A stretch of DNA of 64,000 nucleotides, from positions 211,001 through 275,000 of the forward strand of contig CAJNDS010002657.1 of the NCBI GenBank assembly GCA_905221605.1, read 5' to 3'. Each line of letters opens with the position of its first letter. The stretch's first letter is position 1. This stretch comes from Symbiodinium natans (lineage: Eukaryota; Sar; Dinophyceae; Suessiales; Symbiodiniaceae). The notes beneath the pieces are model-generated. The model was not told where the DNA came from. It saw only the letters and a list, made by a program, of their open reading frames with translations, and ran no database searches. Position numbers and translations under genes: made by a program. This document shows, piece by piece, positions 45,423 to 54,593 of this stretch.

Positions 45423-45500
45423 TTATCTATATATGTATATACCCTTTAAGGGATTGCATCGGGTACCTCATTCCCGCATTCCCTACTAACCAACAGTAAG
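45287..45500. mobile_element. MITE-like family G copy with AT repeat and a small telomere-like insert
   Basis: Ends CTTACTGTTGTTTAGCAGGG and CCCTACTAACCAACAGTAAG. Inside the AT repeat lie about three CCCTAAA units (45348-45368). Confidence 0.78.
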
Positions 45501-46523
45501 TAAGTTAATTGAGGCTTCAAGGAGCTTTGGGAACCCCTGAGCCCTGAACGCCGCATAAATCCTAAACCCTAAACCCTGACAGGAAACCCGGGCTTGCAAG
45601 GGTACTTGTTCTAACACAAGTAACTGTATTGAAAACGCACGTATCACCGGTGACCCCATGCGCCCATAAGTGGGTACCAGCTACAGCAACACTTGGCTTG
45701 GAAGTGCCCTGTACCTCCAGTTGGGGTCATACACATATACATCTACATTTCTGTGTATGTACAGCGGGTTCAGGGTTTTTTCACATCACGAAGCCCGCTG
45801 TCGGAAGTTGGGGTAAACCCTTAACCCTAAACCCACCCTAACCCCTAAACCCGAAACCAACCCCAAACCCTAAGCCCTAAACCGAGACCAACCCCAAACC
45901 CTAAGCCCTAAACCCCCAAGTAGGGAACTGAACATGTCTCCTCTCAACCCTAAACCCTAAACCCTAAACCCTAAACCCTAAACCCTAAACCCTAAACTCT
46001 CAGCCCAAAGAGCCTCTGTATCGGTCGTAGGATGTGCCCCAGAGCGACTGGAGGACTTGCACCTCGCAGCGCACACGAAGCAGGAGGGTTTAGGGTGTAG
46101 GGTTTAGGGTTTAGGGTTTAGGGCTAGGGTTTAGGGTTAGGATAGGGCCTGGGGTTAGGGGTGAAGGACATCCCCAACCCGAAGCGCTAAACCCTAAACA
46201 TACACTTTCCAATGCTCACAATGAGCCCTACATACGTTCGCCCAAGCCTTAGTCCTAATCCTAGCGACATGTTACTTCAACTCTAGAACTCAGAAGAGAA
46301 GCCGAATACAAGTAAGAACAAATATTGAAGATTCAATAAGAAATTGAAGTTGCCTACAAATTCATATCCTTTCGGTTGATTGCGTTGCTTCGTTGGAGAT
46401 ATCTTTATCAGCAAAAACCTCCTGAACCCCTGTGAACCCTAAACCCAAAAAAACCTAAAGCCTAAACCCTAAACTACAAAGCCCGTGAATCCCATAGCAC
46501 CTAGGCCTGTGTACCCTGTATAC

Positions 46524-46625
46524 TTGGGATGCTCCCCCTTATACTGACAGTCCTTAAGAGGGATGTATAGTGCCCACTAGTTTAATCCCTATTCAGGACT
46601 GTTGGTATAAGGGGGAACATCCCAA
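46524..46625. mobile_element. MITE-like family A copy
   Basis: Complete, 102 bp, with ends TTGGGATGCTCCCCCTTATA and TATAAGGGGGAACATCCCAA. Confidence 0.83.
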
Positions 46626-46669
46626 CTGCAAACCATGCACCCTGAAGCCCTAAACTCACTACATTGTGC

Positions 46670-46735
46670 GGAACTTGTTGGATTTGCGAGTTCAAGGGGC
46701 CACGGGCCAGTACGTAGAGCAACTTGGACGACCTA
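46670..46735 (+). pseudogene. Possible LRR-coding shard on the opposite strand
   Basis: The plus strand reads VRNLLDLRVQGATGQYVEQL. If real it is the main exception to the minus-strand bias of the LRR shards. Confidence 0.4.
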
Positions 46736-47220
46736 GAGCCCACGGGTTTAGGGTTTAGGGTTTAGGGCTTAGGGTTTAGGGTTTAAAGTACTTGGAGATG
46801 TTGGGTTCGGGGTTTCGGGGCTTCTCTGGGGCCTTCACTGTACCACTGTTTCTGTTGACGGGCTTCTGCAAGATCGTGGAGAATACACCCCAACCCTGAA
46901 AAAATGAAATAAGGGCCCACTCTGGGTCCTAGTCTAGATACTGGGTGCCTATAAGTGTGAACTGAAACGAAAATTCGGTACCCTCGAGAATTTAACGTGG
47001 AACTACAAGCTGGAAGGGAGGGTCTAGGCAACAAAACCTCCAAGCCCTACGAAACCCTAAACCCGAAACCCTAAACCCTAAGACACAGAAGGCCCCACGC
47101 CAAGGTGCCAGCGCCGATCGAGACCCGTCGTCGACACACCGCGGCTCGCTTTCCATCGCGGAGAACCTAAGAGAAGCGCTGCTCTACCCAGGGGGGTTTA
47201 GGGTTTAGGGTTTAGGGTTT

Positions 47221-48104
47221 AATGCGTGAGGTCGGGTAGTTGCTTGCACTACGCTTTGGCTCCTCACCAGCCAAATGGTCTCGCACTTGTTTTCTGCACT
47301 GATGTTCGCCTTCAGTCTCCGTCTCGTGCACCCGGGCGGTTTCCAGTTACGCTATTGCGCTTACTTCCAACCTATGGGTGACCTTCACTCTAGGGGTTAC
47401 TTGAGCCAATGTGGTGAACAGGCCACGGCGTTCTAAGGTGGTTTCCCCGATGTGCGGCGGAGCCGACACAAAGGGGTCCCCAAAACGTGCTGTGGTTCGG
47501 GGATCATTCACACCCCCCACGGCTGGGATTTGCAAAAATGCTAGACGAACTTGCGTCACGAACATACAATAGTCCCAGTTAAAAGCGACTTAAAGTCTGG
47601 CCGTTCTCCACTGTTTTGCTCTCTTTGCCCGAATTGATAGATGTGAGACAGACTCTCAGCTACTGAAGCGTTCAATCCCATCCTTTGTCTGTACAAAGAC
47701 TTGCTGCTCACGGTTGCGGAATCATGGGCGCGAAAGGCCCTGAAAACATGTCAGCAAATTGCTGATCCATCACATTGCGTCTCCAGAATGCATGACTGAG
47801 AAGCAGTAGCATCGGCCAAGTTAGCAGAGCATAACCCATACCCACTCGGCTACCACACGAGCTGCGAAGAATCGCACATTTCCCTCCAGCGGGCGCATTG
47901 GCACATTGCCCCGCTGCTGCTATGCAGTGGCCGAAAAGAGAAATAGCATCGGTGGATATAATGACGTACTCCATCGTGTCATCTGTTGCATCCATAGGGA
48001 AAAGAGGAATCAAAACTGAGAACGCAAAGTGCTGAGCCACAACCAGATTTCAGGAATACCATGGATTCCAGGGGATGACATACCGGAGGATCCGAGTACA
48101 TCAA
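47221..48104. other. Non-repetitive flank downstream of the giant ORF
   Basis: The last TTTAGGG array ends at about 47220. From there the DNA is unique-looking and has no telomere-like repeats. It probably contains the 3' end of the retroelement; I could not identify an LTR or polypurine tract. A CGGAGGATCCGA motif lies at 48083-48094, just 3' of the giant ORF's stop. Confidence 0.4.
47708..48040 (-). CDS. Hypothetical small ORF (110 residues) downstream of the giant ORF
   Basis: An ATG-started frame beginning 65 nt after the stop of the 2150-residue ORF, on the same strand. It has one hydrophobic segment (about residues 72-86, with ALLTWPMLLLL) and several scattered Cys residues. No family is recognised. 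It could be a real small gene of the element's 3' region or chance. The only support is position and the lack of repeats here. Confidence 0.22.
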   Translation of the reverse strand: MAQHFAFSVLIPLFPMDATDDTMEYVIISTDAISLFGHCIAAAGQCANAPAGGKCAILRSSCGSRVGMGYALLTWPMLLLLSHAFWRRNVMDQQFADMFSGPFAPMIPQP

Positions 48105-51100
48105 TCATCCTTTCTTTCCAGATCCCTTTCTTGATTGACCGCGAGGATCTTTGGGAGCAGCCTGAGGTGTCCCAGGATGAGAAGTCTTGGGCTTCGGCTG
48201 ACTCATGCGGGCCTTCGCACGTGCCGGCATGTCCGTCTCGTCTGCTTCAGGATGACGAGATCCTCCCGACGAAGTGACCGAAGGTGCGGATGCTGAAGGG
48301 TCATAGGCAAGGTACAAAGCCGACGCCTTTGGATTCTCCAAATACTGTGTGGGCTTCAACTTCAGGATGCTCATGTCCTTCTTTTGATCACTCAACCATC
48401 TGTCCAGCTTCTTGCTGTACTGGTTGGGTAAAGCGCACCCCGAATCCCTCATCACCAGAAGGTTGTTAACGCTCACCTTCTGCGAGTCCATCAAACTGAG
48501 CAGCTGGATCGGGTTGATGTATTTGAATGCCGCGTGGTACGGGATCTCAGCGTTGGGTTTCGTGTAGGAATAAAGTCTCACGTTCAGCACCTGATAGATG
48601 ATTTTGGCCATGAACATGTGGACCCTTTGCCCGGCTTCAGCAAATGCTTTCGGGTCCTCGGCCTCATCCGGAATCATGGGGAGGTTGAAGCTCTCCTTGT
48701 TGTATCCCAGCTGGATCGCCCCACGCATGACGTAGAAGACGAACTTGTTGGCGTAATAACGCTCAATCATGAACTGCTGGTTCTCCACAGAGCTGGCATA
48801 CTGTCTCACCTCGTCTTCCGTGAGGTCTCTCGGTAACGCCGTGTCCTCATCGATGGGGACAATTGGCCATGTCCCAGATGCGTCGTGTCTCATGCCTGAG
48901 GCGAACTGGTCCTTCATCTTCTTGTATGGAGTCATGATGATCTTCTCGAACAGATTCCATTTATGGACCAACACGTACGCAAAGAAGGCGTCGAGGTGAC
49001 AGTACAACCTGAAGTTGTGGTCCACGCACGCTGCATAGTCCGTGTCGATGTTGACGTTGCACTCCAGCGCAAGGCGAGCTTTCCTCTCGTTTCGATCGTC
49101 CAACGTATCGCCTTCCCTGTCTCCAACCAAAACGAATGCTCGCTGGTTCTGCGCATCCATCTCCACTTCCTCTTGGTTGGGAGCCTCCATCTCCACATCG
49201 CGGTACATGTCGCGAATCTCGTCGGGGATCTCCTCGGCCTCAGGCTCCGCCACGCTTTCTCGAGGACTGTTTGCCTCCACATCCCCTGCCGGATTCTGCA
49301 CCCCGCGGAGCGGAAGCGCATCCTCCTGGACAGGTTCTGCAGTTGGCTCCTCTTCCACGTCAATCTCCACAACCTCGTTGTTGACGACGGCGGCGGCCTG
49401 GTTGAGTGCCTGGCGGACCACTTCCGGATCAATCCTTTCGGGTTCCGGATTGGCACGCACATGCTGGATCCTCCCCATGGACAAGAAAACTCTCCCACAC
49501 GTGAGGCAAATTGCGAAGCTCGCAGGGGTATGCCTGCCGCAGCAGGGGCAAACCCTCAATATCAGCGGATCGCTTGTGGTGGTGTGAGTCGTCACACGTC
49601 GGAATGTCCTTGAGAGAAACTGGAAAGCACGCTTGATGATGTTTCCAGGAACGGTGTCGCCCGCCTGCTCAATTGCTTGCAAGATCTCGCGCCTCTCGCC
49701 TTCATGCGGGCCAGCGTCGGTGCCTTCCATGGTGCTGACGAGGTCTTCCACCGAAGGTTTTGGAGGGTCACGATCGGGATTGATGCGTGCGTCCCCATAC
49801 CCTTCGACCATCTCCTTGGACAGCTCTTTGGAGTACACCTTGAAGACTTCGCTGAACTCGAAGTACCTTCCTTGGCTTGGCATGCAGATCCAAACGTGCT
49901 TGACGGCCTCGAATGGAATTTGCCGCTGGACGAGAAACATTCCATTGATCGTGATCACTGCGTTGTAGCGCATGAGTTCATAGGCTGGAACGTACAATAC
50001 TGCAATTGGTGACCTCGGCCTTCCGGGAATCCTTGTTCTCACCGTCTGATTTCTCGGATCCCATGGCGGGAACGTCCCGAAATGGCTGTGGACTCGACCG
50101 CCTGACGCCCCTCCACCTGGAAGAAGTCCTTTCGCCACGATGTTGGCGAGAAGCTCTGGGGCCGTGGTGTGATACCCCCCACCAATCTGGTTGACCAAGC
50201 TCGTGGTCAAGTGGCATGCGACCCGGTCGTCATTCACCCGCACCAGCGAATTGGAGTTGCTGGAGTGTCCACTTGTGGCCCTGATCGCCCACGGCTGCAC
50301 CCAATTGTCGCACCGGCGAAGGGTACCGGACGTGATGTCATGCGTCAACCTGTGCCCTCCGAGTTCTTCAAGTTGGGCACGCTGGGTTGCGCCGACGCCC
50401 GGAGTGCCGTCCCACGGCGTATCAGACGCTCTTTGTCCAGGTTTGGGCGCCACGATCTTGATGCCCAGGAATTGGAGTCTAATTCTCCCATTGGTGCGGT
50501 ACTCGTAGTACGCGTAGTCGATCAGCATTTGAATTCTTCTCTGATACTCCGAGTTGTCGTCTCGAGCTGAACTCCTTGCGTAATACCTCCCGCTTTGCCA
50601 GAAGTTCTCCAAGTGGATGAAGTCTTTGAGCATCACCCACCCTCCGGTGTCGCACGGGATTGTCGGGAGCTGGTTGTGCATGTAGTTCGTCTCTCTGTTT
50701 GCTAGGCGGTGCCTAAGCAAACGTTGCACATCATAGCCCAGGGATTTGATCCTGCGATGATAATCCCGATTGCGATGATTGTCATTTGAGGAAGTCGCGG
50801 GAACCAGGGCTGAAAAATGCCTGTGAGCGAACCTTGCACCCTTGATGGGTAGGAGCCGGAGGTCCCCTCCGATGACCAGCTTGCCGATGTTCACGTACCC
50901 CACGTTCGAGGAAGGATACTCATCGATGTCGCTTCGGAGAGGGTGTGTTGCAACGTCTCCTCCAACCTCCTGCTCAATCAATCGGCGCGTTGCATCCTGC
51001 GATTGTAGTCCGATCTCGTAGATGCTCTGCCCGCCGACCCACGATACGTCCTCGATGGACTTGATGATGTCAAGGCAAGACTTCGGCTCGTGGTAGCGAA

Positions 51101-54100
51101 TCTCGACGAATGAACGAGCATTGCCGGCGCTGTTCGCAATCCACCGCCTAGGAGCTGGCGCAGCTTTGGGCTCTGGAAGATCAGGTCTCGGTTGGGGCCT
51201 GCGTTTGGGTCGAAGCGTTCTTGTCGCAGTTTCTTCTGGTTCTTCATCGACTTCGATCACGACCACTGTAGGATCCTCAACTGAGATTGATGCTTGACGC
51301 CGTCTTGGCAGCGGGCCTCTGGAATCCTCCGAAGACGCTGCAGCTCCAGGCTCAACGCTTTCCCCATCCCCACCCGGAGTATCCGAAGCGGTTCCTGGTA
51401 CTTGCGGAGCGCGAGCGGCATCTCGCAAATTCTTCTCTGCCCATCTCTGGAAGATCTCTGTTGGTGGCGTACTGCTTGACTTGTGCATCTTAGCCAGGCT
51501 TTTCCCAATGATGCTGAATGCTTCGTTCACCACCAGAGCGTTGTACCCCCCATTTGCTTCGCAATTTCGGGTGTTGTGGCCATAGTTGCCGCAAGCAAGG
51601 CACATGCTGGGTGGTTGCATACCAGCGGTTATGCGTAGGGCATTGAGTGCTCGGACGTAACCTTCACAAGGACGCGATATCTCACCCAGCTCGGTCTCGT
51701 TCGGTTCTTGCATGGTGGGGATAGAGCTTGCCTCGGGCACGCCCATATCATCATCTTCCTGCCCCTCAGGTTCCACGCCGGAGGATCCGAGCGCTTCCCC
51801 TTCATGGGCTTGATCTTCACCTTCTGGTTCTCCACCACGAGGTTCTGCACTGTTGATGGGTGCTGCGGAGAACTCTTCAGGTCGTTGATCTTCCGGAGAA
51901 AGGGTTCCGAGGACTGGCTCCTCAATTGGCAGGACTCGATCGACAAGGACCGCATGCCATTCTCCTTGGAGTAAAGTGTTCTCGTACTCCATGATCTGCT
52001 GAATCGTCTCTGCATCATTTGCCCGGGGAGGACGACGTTTTCGATTCTCCACGGCAGTAATTCGCACCGCCTCCGCTGCAGCAAACCGATAGAAAGACCG
52101 TTCGATTCCTCGAAGACAAGCGAGATGATCTTCGTACGATCCCCAGGTTTCGAATGCCGAAGGATACCTGCATGCGATTGTCAGGATGCCGAGCGCAACC
52201 TCCAGGGTGTCTCCCATGAGCTCGGCGGCCGGGTCGGCATTGCCATTGTACATGCCTTTGACCTCGTCCTGATCGAAGATGCTATGGAGGAAGCCTGCAT
52301 AGGCTGCGTTGCTTGCATCGTACAAGGGCAAGAGGCAGGCCATGCCGTCCACCGTGTACCCGAAGTCCCACGACAACCGTCTCCCCTTCGCCCATCTGGT
52401 GTATTCGCTGGCTTGTTTGGTGTTCAAGCGCAACCCAGCCGAGGACGAGACGATTTTGCCATAGTTGGTGTACGCGACCTTCGAGCATGCAAAGATGTAC
52501 GATTTGAGATCCTCTTTGGGAATCACTGGGGATCCATCCTGGTACACAAAGTCATGTTTCTGAGCAAATATGGCGCACCCTGCAGCATGGCGTTCTGACT
52601 TCCGAACCTCCTCCCATTTGTTGACGCCATAGTCCTTGTCCCACATTGCTTTGAGCGAACAGAAGGGACAATACGCTGGAGATTGGATTGGTCCGAACTC
52701 GCCTTGGAAGGAGTTCTTCAGCTTGTTGAACTCGTCGACGCATGCCTGACACACATGGAATTGGCCACTCGGGGCAGTGGGATGCTTGCTGATGAGGCCC
52801 TCGATGTCAATCCAGTAGGTTTCACCGTCGTAGAACGGTTCTGGGCTGACCATGGCGATGTCCGCATCCACCCAAGTCATGTCCACGCCTCCGCGGATGC
52901 CCTCAAGCTCCGATGCCCTCTCCACGACTCGTTGATGTCGTTCTTGCGTGTCATCATTGGCCGACGCGGTCCGAACGTCGTCGCTGCTCGACGGTGCAAA
53001 GACCGCCTTCGCATCCGCAGTCTCCATGTTCACGGAATCCAAGTGAGGTTCGCAATCGCCCATGCTCTCTGGGGGTGCCATGCAAAGCGTGATGATCTTT
53101 TCTTGCAGCAAATGTTTGTCGAATGCCGCCACCGCCAAATGCATCTCCTCCGGATTGATCCGGAAATTGTCGCTGCCCTTGTGGAGAGTCACAGCAATTC
53201 GAGCCCACAGCAGTGATGACGTGAAAACAATGCATCCCCTTGCTCGGAGCTCCACTGCGATCCAATCGATGGCAGCCCATGGCATCGCTGCACCAACGTC
53301 CTTCCCGATGAAACGGGGATCGTCGTTGAGGGTCACAATCACGGCACGTTGCAGAAGGTCTGACAAGTCCATGATTGGATCGACGAACCACTTTCGCATG
53401 TTCTCGGGAGTCGCATTGCCATGCTCCCAAACCAGGAGATCGTTGATGGCTCTGAACGACAAGTAGACGTGCGCGGTGACGTCGATGCTCTGCCCGGGAC
53501 CTCTCCATTCTCGGACTGCATCTCTGGCTTTGGTGGCAACGACTTGGAATCCTTCAGGTAGGAGTGGATCGAGGCTTTCATCAACGGTCTGGCAGTACGA
53601 ATGGGCATCATACCATCCCTTTTCTTGGAGCTTGCTGGCCATCGTGTAGGTCAAGCGGTTCTTGGTTTTCGTCCACACCTCGAAGTCAGCCAGGATGATT
53701 GTTTTGCTGGATCGCACCGCTGTGACATCGGGGGTACTTGCCTGACGAATGGAAGCGCTGAACTTTCTCAGTCCAGCCGTCAACAAGGCTCTCTGCTCCG
53801 GGCTGCTGTTGAAGTGGAAAATTCCCAGCTCTCCCGTAGCCGTGGATTGCATGACCGCCGCAAACATTGTGCCAGGAGTTGGTAGCTGACGGATTGTGCA
53901 CAAGAAAACCTTCTCGTACAGCACCTTGTAAAGTCGTAGCCACTCCACATCCCCTTTCTTCATGAATGTTGCCATGTGAAACGCACCTGCGCGATTCGAC
54001 TTGCTCATCCCGTAGAGCTTGGCAAGGTGTGTGGTGACGCGCCGAAGGTAAATTTGCTCGCTGCTGGTTCCAAATTTCCCGTTGATCTTGGGTGTCTGAT

Positions 54101-54557
54101 CACGTGCGGGTAGGACATCTGTAGGATCATCTTTGTGTACGATGATGGTTGTACCCAGCTGCACGCGATGTCTGGATTGGAACTTGACGAACTTCTCCAT
54201 GTACCCATCGGGAGTAGGATCCAGATACCAGCGAACTTCATCGGGTTCTCCTTCTGGTTGGGCAGTTGGCTCAGCTCCCCGAGGATCGGAAGAACTGGCC
54301 GCGGTTCCCGGTTGGGATGCCGCGGAGCGGACATCCTCCGGTCCCCGCTGCCTCTTGGCGGATTCACCTCTTGCTTCGACAAAGGATGCGCCCGTTGCCT
54401 GTCTTGGTGATGGCGTAGACGTCGATCTGTTGGCAGGATGATCCTCTTCCACGAAAGGAGCCGGCCCTTCCGGAACGGATGGGGACGCAGGCCCTGCGGG
54501 ATGTTGACGTTGAACATTCACCCAAGGCGGGTGCGAATTCAATGCCGGAGGAAACAC
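48105..54557 (-). CDS. Giant gag-like polyprotein ORF with CCHC knuckle and KptA/Tpt1-like RNA 2'-phosphotransferase domain
   Basis: A 2150-residue open frame. Residues 1-110 are Pro/Ser-rich. A Cys/His cluster (C603-x2-C606, C630-x2-C633, H657, C661) could bind zinc. An acidic linker (about 885-960) leads to a retroviral-type CCHC knuckle (C986, C989, H994, C999). Residues about 1265-1560 match the KptA/Tpt1 fold in order: LRH (1281-1283), GWV (1306-1308), IRATSGHS (1425-1432), HTT (1463-1465), RVH (1488-1490) and ITING (1535-1539). Known Tpt1 enzymes use NAD+ to remove the 2'-phosphate left at tRNA splice junctions. The insert between GWV and IRA is longer than usual. A zinc ribbon (C1670-x2-C1673, C1684-x2-C1687) follows, then an acidic stretch and an unrecognised C-terminal domain ending in a basic Gly/Lys tail. 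The frame starts with GTG; the first Met codon is residue 120, and the frame is open only from 54593. That suggests translation by frameshift or splicing from the ORF ending at 54578. The CCHC knuckle suggests RNA binding in a retroelement; the catalytic role is inference. Confidence 0.8.
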   Translation of the reverse strand: MFPPALNSHPPWVNVQRQHPAGPASPSVPEGPAPFVEEDHPANRSTSTPSPRQATGASFVEARGESAKRQRGPEDVRSAASQPGTAASSSDPRGAEPTAQPEGEPDEVRWYLDPTPDGYMEKFVKFQSRHRVQLGTTIIVHKDDPTDVLPARDQTPKINGKFGTSSEQIYLRRVTTHLAKLYGMSKSNRAGAFHMATFMKKGDVEWLRLYKVLYEKVFLCTIRQLPTPGTMFAAVMQSTATGELGIFHFNSSPEQRALLTAGLRKFSASIRQASTPDVTAVRSSKTIILADFEVWTKTKNRLTYTMASKLQEKGWYDAHSYCQTVDESLDPLLPEGFQVVATKARDAVREWRGPGQSIDVTAHVYLSFRAINDLLVWEHGNATPENMRKWFVDPIMDLSDLLQRAVIVTLNDDPRFIGKDVGAAMPWAAIDWIAVELRARGCIVFTSSLLWARIAVTLHKGSDNFRINPEEMHLAVAAFDKHLLQEKIITLCMAPPESMGDCEPHLDSVNMETADAKAVFAPSSSDDVRTASANDDTQERHQRVVERASELEGIRGGVDMTWVDADIAMVSPEPFYDGETYWIDIEGLISKHPTAPSGQFHVCQACVDEFNKLKNSFQGEFGPIQSPAYCPFCSLKAMWDKDYGVNKWEEVRKSERHAAGCAIFAQKHDFVYQDGSPVIPKEDLKSYIFACSKVAYTNYGKIVSSSAGLRLNTKQASEYTRWAKGRRLSWDFGYTVDGMACLLPLYDASNAAYAGFLHSIFDQDEVKGMYNGNADPAAELMGDTLEVALGILTIACRYPSAFETWGSYEDHLACLRGIERSFYRFAAAEAVRITAVENRKRRPPRANDAETIQQIMEYENTLLQGEWHAVLVDRVLPIEEPVLGTLSPEDQRPEEFSAAPINSAEPRGGEPEGEDQAHEGEALGSSGVEPEGQEDDDMGVPEASSIPTMQEPNETELGEISRPCEGYVRALNALRITAGMQPPSMCLACGNYGHNTRNCEANGGYNALVVNEAFSIIGKSLAKMHKSSSTPPTEIFQRWAEKNLRDAARAPQVPGTASDTPGGDGESVEPGAAASSEDSRGPLPRRRQASISVEDPTVVVIEVDEEPEETATRTLRPKRRPQPRPDLPEPKAAPAPRRWIANSAGNARSFVEIRYHEPKSCLDIIKSIEDVSWVGGQSIYEIGLQSQDATRRLIEQEVGGDVATHPLRSDIDEYPSSNVGYVNIGKLVIGGDLRLLPIKGARFAHRHFSALVPATSSNDNHRNRDYHRRIKSLGYDVQRLLRHRLANRETNYMHNQLPTIPCDTGGWVMLKDFIHLENFWQSGRYYARSSARDDNSEYQRRIQMLIDYAYYEYRTNGRIRLQFLGIKIVAPKPGQRASDTPWDGTPGVGATQRAQLEELGGHRLTHDITSGTLRRCDNWVQPWAIRATSGHSSNSNSLVRVNDDRVACHLTTSLVNQIGGGYHTTAPELLANIVAKGLLPGGGASGGRVHSHFGTFPPWDPRNQTVRTRIPGRPRSPIAVLYVPAYELMRYNAVITINGMFLVQRQIPFEAVKHVWICMPSQGRYFEFSEVFKVYSKELSKEMVEGYGDARINPDRDPPKPSVEDLVSTMEGTDAGPHEGERREILQAIEQAGDTVPGNIIKRAFQFLSRTFRRVTTHTTTSDPLILRVCPCCGRHTPASFAICLTCGRVFLSMGRIQHVRANPEPERIDPEVVRQALNQAAAVVNNEVVEIDVEEEPTAEPVQEDALPLRGVQNPAGDVEANSPRESVAEPEAEEIPDEIRDMYRDVEMEAPNQEEVEMDAQNQRAFVLVGDREGDTLDDRNERKARLALECNVNIDTDYAACVDHNFRLYCHLDAFFAYVLVHKWNLFEKIIMTPYKKMKDQFASGMRHDASGTWPIVPIDEDTALPRDLTEDEVRQYASSVENQQFMIERYYANKFVFYVMRGAIQLGYNKESFNLPMIPDEAEDPKAFAEAGQRVHMFMAKIIYQVLNVRLYSYTKPNAEIPYHAAFKYINPIQLLSLMDSQKVSVNNLLVMRDSGCALPNQYSKKLDRWLSDQKKDMSILKLKPTQYLENPKASALYLAYDPSASAPSVTSSGGSRHPEADETDMPARAKARMSQPKPKTSHPGTPQAAPKDPRGQSRKGSGKKG

Positions 54558-54577
54558 CGTGCCTGTTGGATCGGGCT

Positions 54578-54593
54578 TCAGGTACGCGGCTGT
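54578..54593 (-). promoter_or_regulatory. -1-frame overlap of two ORFs (candidate frameshift site)
   Basis: The frame of the 2150-residue ORF opens after a TGA at 54594-54596. The 1035-residue ORF closes with a TGA at 54578-54580. The 16-nt overlap is in the -1 frame and contains no classic X-XXY-YYZ slippery heptamer. A one-base indel is an equally good explanation. Confidence 0.5.

Larger units (their letters stand above)
37014..47220. other. Telomere-like mosaic, no long gene
   Basis: Besides listed arrays, LRR shards and palindromic elements there are unique stretches at 37020-37420, 37440-37860, 39600-40190, 41940-42410 (a 156-residue minus-strand ORF without recognisable motifs), 44150-44640 and 46190-46500. 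I see nothing assignable in them. Confidence 0.5.
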
